From Pteria penguin (taxonomy: Eukaryota > Mollusca > Bivalvia > Pterioida > Pteriidae), in the NCBI GenBank assembly GCA_035048485.1, contig CM068587.1:55361501-55425500 (forward strand): 64,000 bases of DNA, in the 5' to 3' direction. A model generated the notes under the pieces. That model did not search any database and was not told where the DNA came from. It was given only the letters and a program-made list of their open reading frames with translations. Every line of letters starts with the position of its first letter. The stretch's first letter is position 1. The translations under genes were made by a program, and so were the position numbers. This document shows, piece after piece, positions 21,406 through 33,269 of this stretch.

Positions 21406-22224
21406 AACGTTTTGATGACTGGTGTTGTTATGTTGTAAGTAGGCATAATGATAAAACAAAAATAACTTGCCGAGATTTATAAAACTTGATGACTTAATGA
21501 AGTCGAAAAGTTGCCGTAAACTGTCTTTAAACGAGTTCTTTGGGGCAACTATTCATCTATAAAACAGTTAGTTGATTTTTTTTAAGTCAAGATAACTTTA
21601 TGCGATTTCCCTCATGTCAATCGTCGTGAGAAAGTCACATTTCCATGAAAATCAAGAATTATTGACATCATGTTTGTTGATATCTTGGAATAAATATGCT
21701 ACTAACCAGAATTTTATGTCGAGTTATTGTTTTAAAAATACCAATTCGAGATTTTGCAAGTTAATTTCTGTTCGAAATCGAGCTATCAAACTCGTATTTG
21801 TATGAAAATCTCGAGAGACTGGCTTTGATGAAGTCCACATGATACAAAAAAGTAACACTCATCGATATATTTTTGTCGCCTTGACGCTAAGCTCATCACC
21901 TCAGCAACTTTTATAAGTCACGATAATCAAAGCAAGTGGTCATTGGGCTGAGTTGATGTGCACTCTCCAATGAAAGTGTGTTTTGCCATTTTGTTTAGCT
22001 ATCTTGTCTGAGACATGAAGCTGAGAGAGTTGTCGGGAAACGGAACGAAATGGGAATAAGGGGAGGAAATTGGGAAGGGTAGTGGTTGGGACCAAGGGCA
22101 AGTCATCAGGATGAAAGGGGGGGAATTGATGAAAATCCCCCACTTTTGCAAAAGAGATCTGTTGCCACATATCACTCTATCTCTCTATCGGTCACCAGCC
22201 GAACGAGATCAAGGAATGGGGTTC
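21406..22224. other. Unique DNA, no gene seen
   Basis: No array or element end was recognised. Open frames at 21614-21805 and 21940-22170 have no identifiable domain. Confidence 0.5.
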
Positions 22225-22575
22225 ATTCACAAACGCTGAGATGATCAAGACATGTGACTTTGCATGAGTCATACCCCTCGGGTTTTATGTTCAGTTTATA
22301 AGTAAAATCCTATTTTTTGATCGTTTGTTTTACTATCATGGTTGCCTAAAGTGAAAAAATAATTAAAAATATTTCACTTTTGTATGCTTCTCCAGTGAAT
22401 TGCTGAAATGCATATATTTACAATTACATTAGTAATATATTACTGAAAATTTGCATTGTCGCTCACGATAAAATCAAAGCCATACCTCATTATACATTGG
22501 CAATGTTTCGGATTTCTTCTCATTAAAGAACCGAGCATTATGTAAAGCTCGAAGATGACGCGTATAGCTGGTGGG
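22220..22575 (+). repeat. Unclassified dispersed repeat, copy 1 of 3
   Basis: Shares with 34575-34915 and 47735-48090 the blocks aaacgctgagatgatcaaga, acccctcgggttttat, taagtaaaatcctat, ttgcctaaagtgaaaaaata, atgcttctccagtgaattg, and tttcggatttcttctcatta. All three copies run in the same direction. A minus-strand SINE sits at its right end here but not in copy 3, so the SINE is probably the younger. No open frame spans it. Confidence 0.75.
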
Positions 22576-22579
22576 TCCC

Positions 22580-22845
22580 AATGATTGATTGATTATTGCT
22601 TTACATCACTCTATGATTATTTCACGCAAATTGTGGCGCCATCTATTTGACGCATGGCATAAACATTTATACCTTTGCAATGGAACCGAAGCAGTGAGGG
22701 ATCTTTTTATGTGCCATCTCTACCCAGACCAGCGACCTCTGTTTTCACAGTCACTTCCAAAGGACAGGACACCGCGGGAGTCAAACCCAGGACCTTTTGG
22801 CCACGGACCGAACGTCTTATGCACTGAGACACAACGTCACTCGAG
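22580..22845 (-). mobile_element. Family A SINE, minus strand
   Basis: Plus-strand order is tail (tgattgattgattat), body (tttacatcactc, ggaaccgaagcagtgaggga), then tRNA head in reverse (gtcaaacccaggaccttttg, gccacgg). The minus strand shows the B-box-like ggtttgactcc. The match to the 7625 SINE extends to the head. No target-site duplication was seen, so the copy is probably old. Confidence 0.78.
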
Positions 22846-23218
22846 AGATTCGAATTCCGCAGGATTGTTTGCAGTATGGGTGCACGGTATGTAAACAATG
22901 GTTAGGACGTCGTTATTGTTTGCATCGACCTTGATTTTGCACTTTGCGACCTTGCACTTTAAAGATCCCTGACAACCTCGTTCAGCCAATAAGTGACTAT
23001 TATCGTCTAAAAGCTGCATGGAGGCCCAGGAGGTTGATAGATTTCTAATCATGCAGTAGTAGTGTTCGGTTTCTATGTCTCGACTACACTGAAAAATTGT
23101 TGAAAGCGATGAAAAACATCAACTAACCAACGGTGCTGCCGATGTCTAAAAACGGACAAAGATATCGGCATCAAACAGGCATTTTGATCAGTTAACGCAC
23201 CTCGTTACTATGAGTAAT

Positions 23219-23318
23219 GGTTTTTTTTTGTTTGTTTTTGTTTTTGTTTTTTTTTTCTTGTTTGTTTTTGTTTCTGGGGTTTTTTTGTTTGTTGCTTTGT
23301 TTGTTTGTTTGTTTTTTT
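23219..23318. repeat. T/TTTG low-complexity tract
   Basis: Poly-T mixed with ttttg and gttt units. Open frames here are compositional. Confidence 0.9.
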
Positions 23319-23384
23319 TGTTTTCTAAAACGAAGCATGTGTCATTTCGTCTCTTTATTATCGACATTATAGACAACTCGTATT

Positions 23385-23592
23385 CAGTAGCGGATCCAGG
23401 ATTTTCGAGAAAAATATAGGCGAAAGGGGGATGGGATGGCACATGTGAAAGTTATTTTTGGTGATAAATCTGGAGTGTTATTCATAACATTTGCGTGTTT
23501 TCAATCTTATCATATATACATGCCTTGTAAATTTGTAGCCTCTCCCCTAAAAAGGAAGGGACGGCCCCCTGCCCCCTCTAAATCCGCCACTG
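23385..23592. mobile_element. Inverted-repeat element (cagtagcggatcc ends)
   Basis: Starts cagtagcggatcc and ends aaatccgccactg, nearly the same ends as the 119-bp element at 4387-4505 but with a 208-bp body. A gaaagggggatggg / ccccctgccccctct purine-pyrimidine pair lies inside the ends. No protein. Probably the same non-autonomous family, hAT-like by end sequence. Confidence 0.65.
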
Positions 23593-25589
23593 GAATTGCA
23601 GTTCGACATGCATCATTATTGCTCATAACCGATTAGAAATATTTTAAAAACTTCAATTATCAAACCAATATTTATTACACCATATGACTGACATTTCATC
23701 AAGGCCATAATGATGAAATTAAATTCGTATAAAAACGCAGCTAGACATATAAAAATCAGACTCAATGTTAAAGAGCTGTTATGCAAATTTGCACAAAAGC
23801 TCTGTTGGGATTCAACCTTCTCAATTTTATGACAAATTCATCGTTGTGAAGACAATTATCCAATGTACTCGCACAATACTTCCGCTACGTTTTTACGCAC
23901 TACGCGAGGAAAATTGTCGTCGAGGAGGCAGAGTTTTGAAATAAATTGTGAAGCTACTTGAACAGTCTACGTCTGTCTGGAGCGCTCACCAAACTGAATA
24001 AGCCTGATTGTTGATACTACATATATTTAAATGGTGATATTTTGAAAATTAGTGGGTGTTTAAAACCTTAAAAGTCAGAATTAATAACTCTAATTTACAT
24101 AAAGCTATTAAGGGTATCAGTTGATATGGCACAATTTGACAGACTACGATGATTCAAAGATGACGTCATATATAAAATACACCGTGAAAAATATTCGAAT
24201 ATGGTTTAAGGTATCATGACGTCACTTTTCAAGGTCAAAACTTAATTGTTCAGAATATATCCAAACAAAATTTTCAATAAGAAGTGTCGATAAAGTAACA
24301 GGTGCGATTGTTTCTGTTATAAGATAAATTGTATTGTTTAAAATGAATGACTACATTATCACATCCTTCTGCCGTTGTGTTTTCCTGATGCACCATTAAT
24401 CAAAGAAGCAAACAGCAATATTGGACAAGTTAAAAGGTTTTATTTAATCCGCATATACACACACTGTGACGGACTTTTCTCGGCTCTATCTGATCCCATT
24501 TGTCTGTTATCTGACTTAAAACCTTTGAAGGCATACAAGAGTTTATGTAGTCTTTGGCACCGACCACTGATTCTAGTTTTGCTACCTACTTATGAAAAGC
24601 AATCAAAGGAATCGTGGGGGTTCATTTGAAATTGACATATGACTAGCGCGGAAGAATAAATACACAAAACAAACAACTAGACATTACTTCTGACGCATTT
24701 AAACTGAAAAGAAAGATAGTAATGTCACAAACAATAAGAATGTGTTGTTTTTTTATGGGTGATGAAGTGCACTGTGTATTTTCATATGAGAAATATGGGT
24801 GCAAGATTAGAATATTATTTCTTATTTCTTTCAATAATATTACGGAAAATTTTTGGACCGGATGTGATAATATCTTCCATTAACAACATATAGAGTAGCT
24901 AGCATAAAACTCATTTGATGTGATAAACATCAGTGAAAAGGGGAAACAGAGATAAAATATGAAACATGGAGGTGATGGATTCTTTAGTAATTTGTTATAG
25001 TACATGAAATTGTATATAAAGTATTTCAAATTGAATAAAATGTTTGTCGTCACTTGAAGATTGACGAAATGCAGAGTGAATGAATGAATTGATATATGAT
25101 AAAACATGAATAGATATAAAAATGGATAAATAACAAATATTTTTATAATGTGATTTACTAAAATAATTGACTTCATATGTAAATAATCAGATGAGGAAAC
25201 ATTCGCAAGAACACTGCAGAACAAGGATACCTTATACAATCAAATAGATGTCAACAACCTACTGCATATGGTCCTATAAAGATAACGTCATACCATATAA
25301 ATACATGTGTTACTACTCAGAGAAAAAAAAATCGAAATAATCGGAAACAATAGAGGACAGATATATACATTATCCATGACGACGTCAACGACCTGGGCTT
25401 CAGTTAATATAAACATCATATTTATTTTCTAGGTCGTCCGATCAACAAAAGGTATAAACGAAAGAGATCAATATAAGTATTAATGCCAATGTTCCAAGGA
25501 ATTCGTACAATTAATAAAAATGTCTTGGCGTCTTGGCGCTTTCCTTTGAACCAAATGTTTTACTTGCATGTCATTGTCTCCACTTCTGA
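23593..25589. other. Long unique AT-rich stretch, no gene seen
   Basis: No arrays. The minus-strand frame at 24880-25239 (119 codons) is AT-driven and rich in F, Y and I, with no domain recognised. The frame at 24375-24629 likewise. Confidence 0.5.
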
Positions 25590-25639
25590 TGTTGCATTGT
25601 TGTTTGGCAAATCAAATGGTCAAAATGTGTGAGTATCCG

Positions 25640-25775
25640 CTTTGTTTGTTTGTATGTTGTTTAGCAATACGCAAAGACAATTTCACTTATACGGTGGCGG
25701 CACCATCTTGGTGCCTCATCGTTTATAAATCCTATTTAAGGGACCCACCCAAAGCAGTCCTTTTATGTGACTACG
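25640..25775 (-). mobile_element. Decayed SINE body, minus strand
   Basis: Blocks ggtggcggcaccatcttggt, gggacccacccaaagcag and tttatgtg follow the order of a minus-strand family A SINE (compare 14100-14175). The tRNA head and tail are not recognisable. Confidence 0.5.
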
Positions 25776-25895
25776 TGACAAGGGGCATCGATTTCTACTG
25801 TGTAATTCGAGGGATAGATGGGGAGGAAAAACACATGATAAATCATGTTAGAAAACTCCGAGCTGACTTTTGTTTTGGATCGAACACTAGTCATT

Positions 25896-26265
25896 AGAAA
25901 AGTGTAATTATGATATAATAGAACGATGCGACCCGACTAGTATGGTTATTGTTTTAGGAAATGTAAATTGTAGCTACTTAGCGAGGGGGGAAATTGTAAT
26001 TATTCACACCCTTCTTAAGTAAATCAAAATAATGTATGAAATACAGTATGAAAAAATGAATAAATAATGAGTAAATGGGTAGAAAAGTGTAATTATGATA
26101 TAATAGAACGATGCGACCCGACTAGTATGGTTATTAATTTAGGAAATATAAATTGTAGCTACTTGGCGAGGGGGGAAATTGTAATTATTCACACCTTCTT
26201 AAGTAAATCAAAATAATGTATGAAATACAGTATAAATAAATGAATAAATTATGAGTAAATGGGTA
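25896..26265 (+). repeat. 185-bp tandem duplication
   Basis: 25896-26080 and 26081-26265 are near-identical, both starting agaaaagtgtaattatgata. The few differences include gttttagg against atttagg and one C lost from a caccc run. A recent duplication of non-coding sequence; an AAAT run follows at 26290-26335. Confidence 0.9.
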
Positions 26266-26335
26266 GATAAAAATATAGATAAATAGAGAGATAAAATAGA
26301 TAAATAAGCAAATAAATAAATAAATAAATAAATAG

Positions 26336-27120
26336 AACATGATACTACGAATCTGGTTGATAACTCGTCAATTTAACTAAGTTCATCGAATGAAACAGAA
26401 ACGAAAGGAGAAAATGAAAGTATAAGGCGGAAACATTTCGGAAAAATTAGGCAATTAATGGTCGATCCTTGAAGCTGGACTGACAGATCAAAAGACTGAC
26501 GATTCCTATACGCAAAAACGTTTGATGTCCTTGAATCCTTCGGTTGATATTAGCACGGTAAAGCTTCCTCGTTTCTAAGTGATCAGTCGTCACTGGTCAA
26601 ACGGTAACTAGATATTTAAATCTTATATCGCGTCATATATCTTGACGTCATAAATACTATTTTCGCTACCGTCAGAGATGAGAAGAAAGGAGTTGATTAT
26701 CTTTTGATCCCCTGTATATACACAACTTCTTAAAATGGCGAAGTAACTATTTACAGACATCTATTTAATTTATTTAGATTAAATTGCAATTATATCCCGG
26801 CAGATGTCGAAATTCAAATTGAGGCACCTTTTACTTTATTTCCACTCTTAAAGTGGCTGACACAGGAGATACGATAGAAGAAAAAAAGAAAGAAAGAGAA
26901 AAAGAACACGAAATGACCTGATAAGACAAATGCGGCAAATTTTATACAGCATTATGATCTTAATTTGACATATTTCCACTGTCTCTGTTGCCTGGCGACG
27001 GGTGATTACATTTCCTCTTCATTTTCTTATTTGATTTTACTGTCAGGGCAACCCCGTTTCAAAAGAAAAAAAAAGGAAAAAAAATTAAAAGGAAATAATT
27101 AAATAAATAATAATAATAAA
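26336..27120. other. Unique DNA, no gene seen
   Basis: No arrays apart from short A-rich patches at 26880-26905 and 27061-27120. No coding signal. Confidence 0.5.
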
Positions 27121-28204
27121 ACAAGAGGCCCAAATGGGCCTATATCGCTCACCTGATCACAAATTGCTGATTTACAATAAAATGACAGCTCATTTCAGTA
27201 GAAAATTTTGCTTTTTTTCTATAAGACTTTCTATAAGGTTTAGTGATATTTTGTGCAGTCGTTTCGAAGTGTCCAAAATGTGTCAAACAATCAGAGCCAA
27301 TGGCGGCCATCTTGGATTACGGATCGGCACGAAAAACACAAACCTGGTAGAGGACCTTGAGTACTTACTTCCTATGAGGTTTGGTGGAATTCTGTGCAGC
27401 CGTTCTGGAGAATAAGTCGAAAATGTGTCAACCAATCAGAGCCAATGGCGGCCATCTTGGATTACGGATGGGCACGAAATACACAAACTTCGTAGAAGAC
27501 CTTGAGTACTTAATTCCTATGAGGTTTGGTGGAATTCTGTGCACCCGTTCTGGAGAAGAAGTCGAAAATGTGTCAACCAATCAGAGCCAATGGCGGCCAT
27601 CTTGGATTACGGATCGGCACGAAAAACACAAACTTTGTAGAGGACCTCAAGTAGTTACTTCCTATGAGGTTTGGTGAAATTCTGTGCAGCGGTTCTGGAG
27701 AAAAAGTCGAAAATGTGTCAACCAATCAGAGCCAATGGCGGCCATCTTGGATTACGAATCGGCACGGAAAACACAAACTTGGTAGAGGACCTTGAGTACT
27801 TACTTCCTATGAGGTTTGGTGAAATTCTGTGGAGCGGTTTTGGAGAAGAAGTCGAAAATGTGTCAACCAATCAGAGCCAATGGCGGCCATTTTGGATTAC
27901 GGATCAGCACGAAAAACACAAACTTTGTAGAGGATCTTGAGTAGTTACTTCCTATGAGGTTTGTTGAAATTCTGTGCAGCGGTTCTGGAGAAGAAGTCGA
28001 AAATGCTTCAATCAATCAGAGCCAATGGCGGCCTCCTTGGATTACGGATCGGCAAGAAAAACACAAACTTCGTAGAAGACCTTGAGTACTTACTTCCTAT
28101 GAAGTTTGGTGAAATTCTATGCAGCGGTTCTTGAGAAGTCGAAAATGTAGAAAAGCTAACGACGGACGGACGACAGACGACGGACGGTGATTGATCACAA
28201 TAGG

Positions 28205-28234
<30 letters not shown>
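27121..28234 (+). mobile_element. Pearl-like non-autonomous element with six 145-bp units
   Basis: The left end has the palindrome aggcccaaatgggcct followed by atatcgctcacctg. The right end has acggacggacgacagacgac, then the hairpin tgagccttcggctca and ggtgagct, inverted relative to the left gctcacctg. The interior holds units whose gagccaatggcggcc mark falls at 27294, 27439, 27584, 27729, 27874 and 28019, exactly 145 bp apart, plus a partial unit. Left flank, tandem core, ACGG-type short repeat and right flank is the plan described for bivalve 'pearl' elements, later linked to Helitron-like non-autonomous elements. No protein. Assignment to that group is inference. Confidence 0.82.
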
Positions 28235-28236
<2 letters not shown>

Positions 28237-28310
28237 TAATGAATAAATAAAATAAAAAGATAACATCCATGTAAAATGCATACAACATAATTAATCTCTT
28301 AGTACTATAG

Positions 28311-29175
28311 CAATGTTCTCCTAATGCTACTGGCAACTGACTGATGGCGTTCACAATGTTCTCCTAATGCTACTGGCTACTGACTGATGGCGTTCACAAT
28401 GTTCTCCTAATGCTACTGGCTACTGACTGATGGAGTTCACAATGTTCTCCTAATGCTACTGGCTACTGACTGATGGCGTTCACAATGTTCTCCTAATACT
28501 ACTGGCTGCTGACTGATGGCGTTCCCAATGTTCTCCTAATGCTACTGGCTACTGACTGATGGAGTTCACAATGTTCTCCTAATGCTACTGGCTACTGACT
28601 GATGGAGTTCACAATGTTCTCCTAATGCTACTGGCTACTGACTGATGGAGTTCACAATGTTCTCCTAATACTACTGGCTGCTGACTGATGGCGTTCCCAA
28701 TGTTCTCCTAATGCTACTGGCTACTGACTGATGGAGTTCACAATGTTCTCCTAATGCTACTGGCTACTGACTGATGGCGTTCACAATGTTCTCCTAATGC
28801 TACTGGTTACTGACTGATGGAGTTCACAATGTTCTCCTAATGCTACTGGCTACTGACTGATGGCGTTCACAATGTTCTCCTAATGCTACTGGCTACTGAC
28901 TGATGGAGTTCACAATGTTCTCCTAATGCTACTGGCTACTGACTGATGGCGTTCACAATGTTCTCCTAATGCTACTGGCTACTGACTGATGGAGTTCACA
29001 ATGTTCTCCTAATGCTACTGGCTACTGACTGATGGAGTTCACAATGTTCTCCTAATGCTACTGGCTACTGACTGATGGCGTTCACAATGTTCTCCTAATG
29101 CTACTGGCTACTGACTGATGGAGTTCCCAATGTTCTCCTAATACTACTGGCTACTGACTGATGGCGTTCCCAATG
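28311..29175 (+). repeat. 43-bp minisatellite, about 20 units
   Basis: Units of caatgttctcctaatgctac followed by tggctactgactgatggcgttca, with very high identity. The main variation is ggcgttcac against ggagttcac, with rarer ttcccaa and aatactactggctgctg variants. 43 is not a multiple of 3, so no frame runs through it. Confidence 0.95.
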
Positions 29176-29332
29176 ACGTGTATGTATTTCGTAGTTTTGC
29201 ATTCTATGTTAGGCAGTTTATCTTGGTGTCTTATAAGTCAATATTTAACAAATACCAGAAAGTTGACTGTTCAGACAATACTACACTGACCAGGTAACCA
29301 ACCAATGATTTGCTTTCTGTCACAATCCTATG

Positions 29333-29815
29333 CTTACTCCTTCATGACACCTGATCCCTCAGTCTCACGGCGGGTGTGAACGGTCAGTAGGGGATACTTA
29401 CTCCTTCAGGACACATGATCCCTCAGACTCACGGCAGGTGTGAACGGTCAGTAGGGGATAATTACTCCTCCATGGCACCTTATCCCTCAGACTCACGGCG
29501 GGTGTGACCGGTCAGTAGGGGATGCTTACTCCTCCATGGCACCTTATCCCTCAGACTCACGGCGGATGTGACTAGTCAGTAGGTAATGCTTACTCCTCCA
29601 TGGCACCTTATCCCTCAGACTCACGGCAGGTGTGACCGGTCAGTAGGGAATGCTTACTCCCTCAGCACACCTGATTCCTCAGAGTCGCGGTGGGTGTGAA
29701 GGGTCAGTAGGGAATGCTTATTTCTCCATTACACCTGATCCTTCACGGTCGCGGCGGGTGTGACCGGTCAGTAGGGAATACTTACTCCTCTATGGCAGTT
29801 GATCCCACATCTGGT
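29333..29815 (+). repeat. 64-bp minisatellite, eight units in perfect phase
   Basis: The cttactcc mark falls at 29333, 29397, 29461, 29525, 29589, 29653, 29717 and 29781, always 64 bp apart, despite many substitutions. The core reads gatgcttactcctccatggc followed by accttatccctcag. It resembles the module in the Penelope-like tails near 12070 and 18590 and, in reverse complement, the arrays at 2775-3000. Confidence 0.93.
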
Positions 29816-30663
29816 TATTTTCTATGTTGACATATACTACAGATATTTCTGTATTTTGATATTGTTATATTGCATGTTTATTTGATTCTATTTCATTTTT
29901 GTTCTTTTTTGTTTTAGTTGATCATGTAAGATGATGGATTTTGTTTTTGCTTGAAAGTTGAGTTATTGCTTCGCTGTCTCGACACAGTGTTTTTTTCATG
30001 TTTTCAATTTACATAAGTGCCGTCATTATCGCGGTCTGTTTCCTGGAAATCTTTGTTAGATGATCTGTTTTGATTCAGATCTCTTGAAATGTTAGATCTT
30101 CTTATTTCTTAATAATCAGTATCAAGTGTCCGTTGCTTGAGATATAATAATAGACACTCCTATCCCCACTAGTATTATAGATTATAAAGAAGAAAGAAAC
30201 AGTATCTAAAAAAATAAATAAAAATAAACCAACTAATTTTGTTGTTGTTTTTTAAATGATCATTATTATTATCCAATTTTATTTCTTTGCTGCGTCTGAA
30301 AAAAATGCTGAAAGCAATTTTAACTGAGCCAAGTATTTGACTCGTTAATCAACAATAGAAAGGTATTATCCACAGGCGACAATGGCGATATGTCATTGAA
30401 TACGTATGTTGAATGTGGAATACGAGGGTATTTAGTGCTAGGAGACTGCGATAGTTACAGCCACACCACGGTGGATGTTCATGGATCCCTGGAGATCAGA
30501 GGGGTAGACCATGCGAGACTAAAGGGAGGGAGAGGGGTGTTCCGGACCCCTCTTATATTAGACAAAATCGATTTTGTTTTGTATCTCGCTGTAAAATAGT
30601 TAGATTTACACACCTCATGGCTTGACCCTCTCTCAGAATTATATTGTCACAAATCACAAACAA
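29816..30663. other. Unique DNA, no gene seen
   Basis: A T-rich stretch follows the array. The plus frame at 30390-30599 has no identifiable domain. Confidence 0.5.
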
Positions 30664-30742
30664 ATTTTCTGGATTCGTGCCTGTAAGACCTGGTGTTTGG
30701 GAGGTGTAAGCGTCTCTTGTTTAGGTAGCCACATCCGCCATA
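30664..30742 (-). repeat. Isolated gcacctg/ctcct module
   Basis: cctggtgtttgggaggtgta followed by agcgtctcttgtttaggtag and ccacatccgcc parallels the unit at 14424-14486. Confidence 0.5.
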
Positions 30743-31315
30743 AAAACATATAGATGATACCAGAAAAGTTTAGCTCTGTATGCAAGAGACTTTTAAAAGT
30801 AGAACAAAACTGTGTAGAAAGTGTCACTGTCACACAACATCAGAAGAAGGTTAACACAGATAGGATAATGGTGATTAAGGATATTTAAAGGAAAACTCCA
30901 CTAAACCACAGATATATCCGGCTGTTTGTTTAGTGAAAGTCCGATATCAAAATGGACACGATGTCTCTCTTACCAAGTTCCAAAAATCGACAAAGTGTTT
31001 TTGTGTTTGAAAACTTCATTCGCAACATGGATTAAAAAGATCAACTTGAACAGCAAACAGTGTGTCAGTCATGTAGATGCTAATGGAATTTGGTTAACTT
31101 TCTTCGTAAATGTAAACGGATCCTCTTATTTGATCGATAAACTGCGCGTATGGTTCACTAGAGACTTTGTATGACTCCCTTATGTCTTTGGTAATCACTT
31201 GCTAAATTCGTGTGCTTTCAAATGTAAATTAGAAACAAAAAGAGGACAGTTACAAAATGAAATTTAGAAAATGACAATGTAACAAGTTATATATTTCAGA
31301 GGAAGAGCTACAAAT

Positions 31316-31318
<3 letters not shown>
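30743..31318. other. Unique DNA, no gene seen
   Basis: A plus frame at 30926-31174 (82 codons) has no recognisable motif. No element ends were seen. Confidence 0.45.

Positions 31319-31387
<69 letters not shown>
31318..31387. repeat. (CA)n microsatellite
   Basis: About 34 uninterrupted CA dinucleotides followed by caaa units. Confidence 0.97.
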
Positions 31388-31392
<5 letters not shown>

Positions 31393-31589
31393 AACAAACA
31401 CAGCTACGCAAAAAGCAAAACCATAAAAACAAAATCAAAACTGAACAAAACAAAACACCCAAAGAAAAGAAATTAAAAACAGAAATTGAGGAAATTGCGG
31501 GATTCTCCTCACATTTCCTTAATTATAATTCTTTTTGAAAAGAAGGGTACAAACTGCTTTAGGGGTTGATAATGAGATATTCTACTCAG

Positions 31590-32210
31590 AAAGAGGCGAG
31601 GATGAATGTGTGTTGTTCCGTTCAGAAGAAGTGAGGATAAATGTGCGAGGTTCCGTTCATAAAGAGGTGATGATGAATGTGTGCTGTTAGGTTCATAAAG
31701 AGGTGATGATGAATGTATGATGTTCCGTTCATAAAGAGGTGAGAATGAATGTGTGAGGTTCCGTTCATAAAGAGCTGAGAATGAATGTGTGATGTTCCGT
31801 TCATAAAGAGGTGATGATGAATGTATGATGTTCCGTTCATAAAGAGGTGAGAATAAATGTATGATGTTCCGTTCATAAAGAGGTGAGAATGAATGTGTAA
31901 TGTTCCGTTCATAAAGAGGTGAGGATGAATGTGTGATGTTAGGTTCATAAAGAGATGAAAATGAATATTTGACGTTCCGTTCATAAAGAGATGACGATGA
32001 ATGTGTGATGATCCATCCAGAAAGAGGTGAGAACGAGTGTGTGATGTTCCGTTTATAAAGAGGTGAGAATGAGTGTGTGATTTTCCGTTCAAAAAGAGAT
32101 GAGGATGAATATGCGATGTTCCGTTCATAAAGAGATGAGGGTGAATGAGTGCCCTCCTAATTAGAAACAGGCGAGGATGAATGTGTGATGATCCGTTCAC
32201 ACACAGGTTA
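31590..32210 (-). repeat. 36-bp minisatellite with a 192-codon minus-strand frame
   Basis: About 17 units of a 36-bp repeat (gttccgttcataaagaggtg plus agaatgaatgtgtgat) without a net frame change. The minus strand translates as MNGTSHIHSHLF repeats for 192 codons (31622-32200), rich in His and Ser. Variation falls at all codon positions (NGT, NLT, NGS, NGK), giving no hint of protein-level selection. No signal peptide or flanking exon was seen. A histidine-rich repeat protein is conceivable but unsupported. Confidence 0.85.
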
Positions 32211-32215
32211 GGATA

Positions 32216-32654
32216 TATTCCTGTATCAAGGTTGATACATATAGTAACATTATCAAATCCATGGTATCATTTTCACCATGTAGGTATCTGGTGTGAGTCA
32301 GCCAGTTACCCTGATTCGCAAAGCCTTGCATAATCTCTTATTTACTGCCAAAGCACATACTTGTTATGATAAATATTTATCAACCACTCATGCCCCTATC
32401 TAATCAGCGGGATTTCGCACACCTTGAGTCTGTTTTGCGATAACTATAATCTATATATTTGGCCAAAATGTTCAGTAAGTTTGCCGTGCTTAGTTTCAGA
32501 ACATTTCGTGAACTATATACTTGTTGATGAAAGACATTGTTTGTGATACTGATAAACACTTTATCGGGATTATTAAAGTTTCAAGTGATGAAGTATTTTT
32601 CTTTTCACGTATTCTCTAGGCCAAGCTGTGTGAGGATCTATTAATTCTTCTTCT
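32216..32654. other. Unique DNA, no gene seen
   Basis: Neither arrays nor coding features were recognised. Confidence 0.5.
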
Positions 32655-32657
32655 ACA

Positions 32658-32816
32658 ACAACAACAACAACAACATCAACCACCACCATCACTACTACTA
32701 CTACTACTACAGCTGCTGCTACTACTAGTACTACTACTGCTGCTGCTGCTGCTACTACTACTACTGCTACTACTACTACATGTACTACTACTACTACTAC
32801 TATTACAGCTGCTGCG

Positions 32817-32869
<53 letters not shown>

Positions 32870-32898
32870 AGCTGCTGCTACTACTACTACTGCTACTT

Positions 32899-32972
<74 letters not shown>

Positions 32973-33075
32973 ACTACTACTACTACTGCTACTTCTGCTA
33001 CTACTATTACTGCTACTACTACTACAACTACTACTAGTCATACTACTAGTAGTTATACTACTACTGCTGCTGCAA
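32658..33075. repeat. (CTA)n/(CTG)n compound trinucleotide repeat
   Basis: About 415 bp of cta units with blocks of ctg and cag, preceded by caa units. Poly-serine and poly-tyrosine frames across it are artefacts. One of the longest simple repeats in the window. Confidence 0.95.
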
Positions 33076-33269
33076 GCTGTAATCTGTGTAATGATATACT
33101 ACTACTAATCTTGAGTCGATAGATGAGTTTTTATTACACTATGTCGGAACTTATTATTTCAATCAAGTCTGGTTTCAAAATCGGGACGGTACATGTGAGA
33201 AAGTCCGTCTAAGATGATTGGAAAGATATTAATAACCAGAAACTGCTAAAGACGGTATGGGCCGATTGC

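Noticed and set aside
24880..25239. Minus frame of 119 codons
   Set aside because: Driven by AT-rich sequence; hydrophobic composition with no recognisable domain, and alternative frames are equally open in places.
27134..27940. Plus frames of 89-98 codons in the pearl-like element
   Set aside because: The 145-bp period shifts frame each unit, and the same peptides recur only because units repeat.
28311..29815. CRISPR-like regular arrays
   Set aside because: Units are head-to-tail without unique spacers and the DNA is eukaryotic. These are minisatellites.
32676..33041. Poly-serine frame (minus) and poly-tyrosine frame (plus)
   Set aside because: Direct translation of a (CTA/CTG)n microsatellite.
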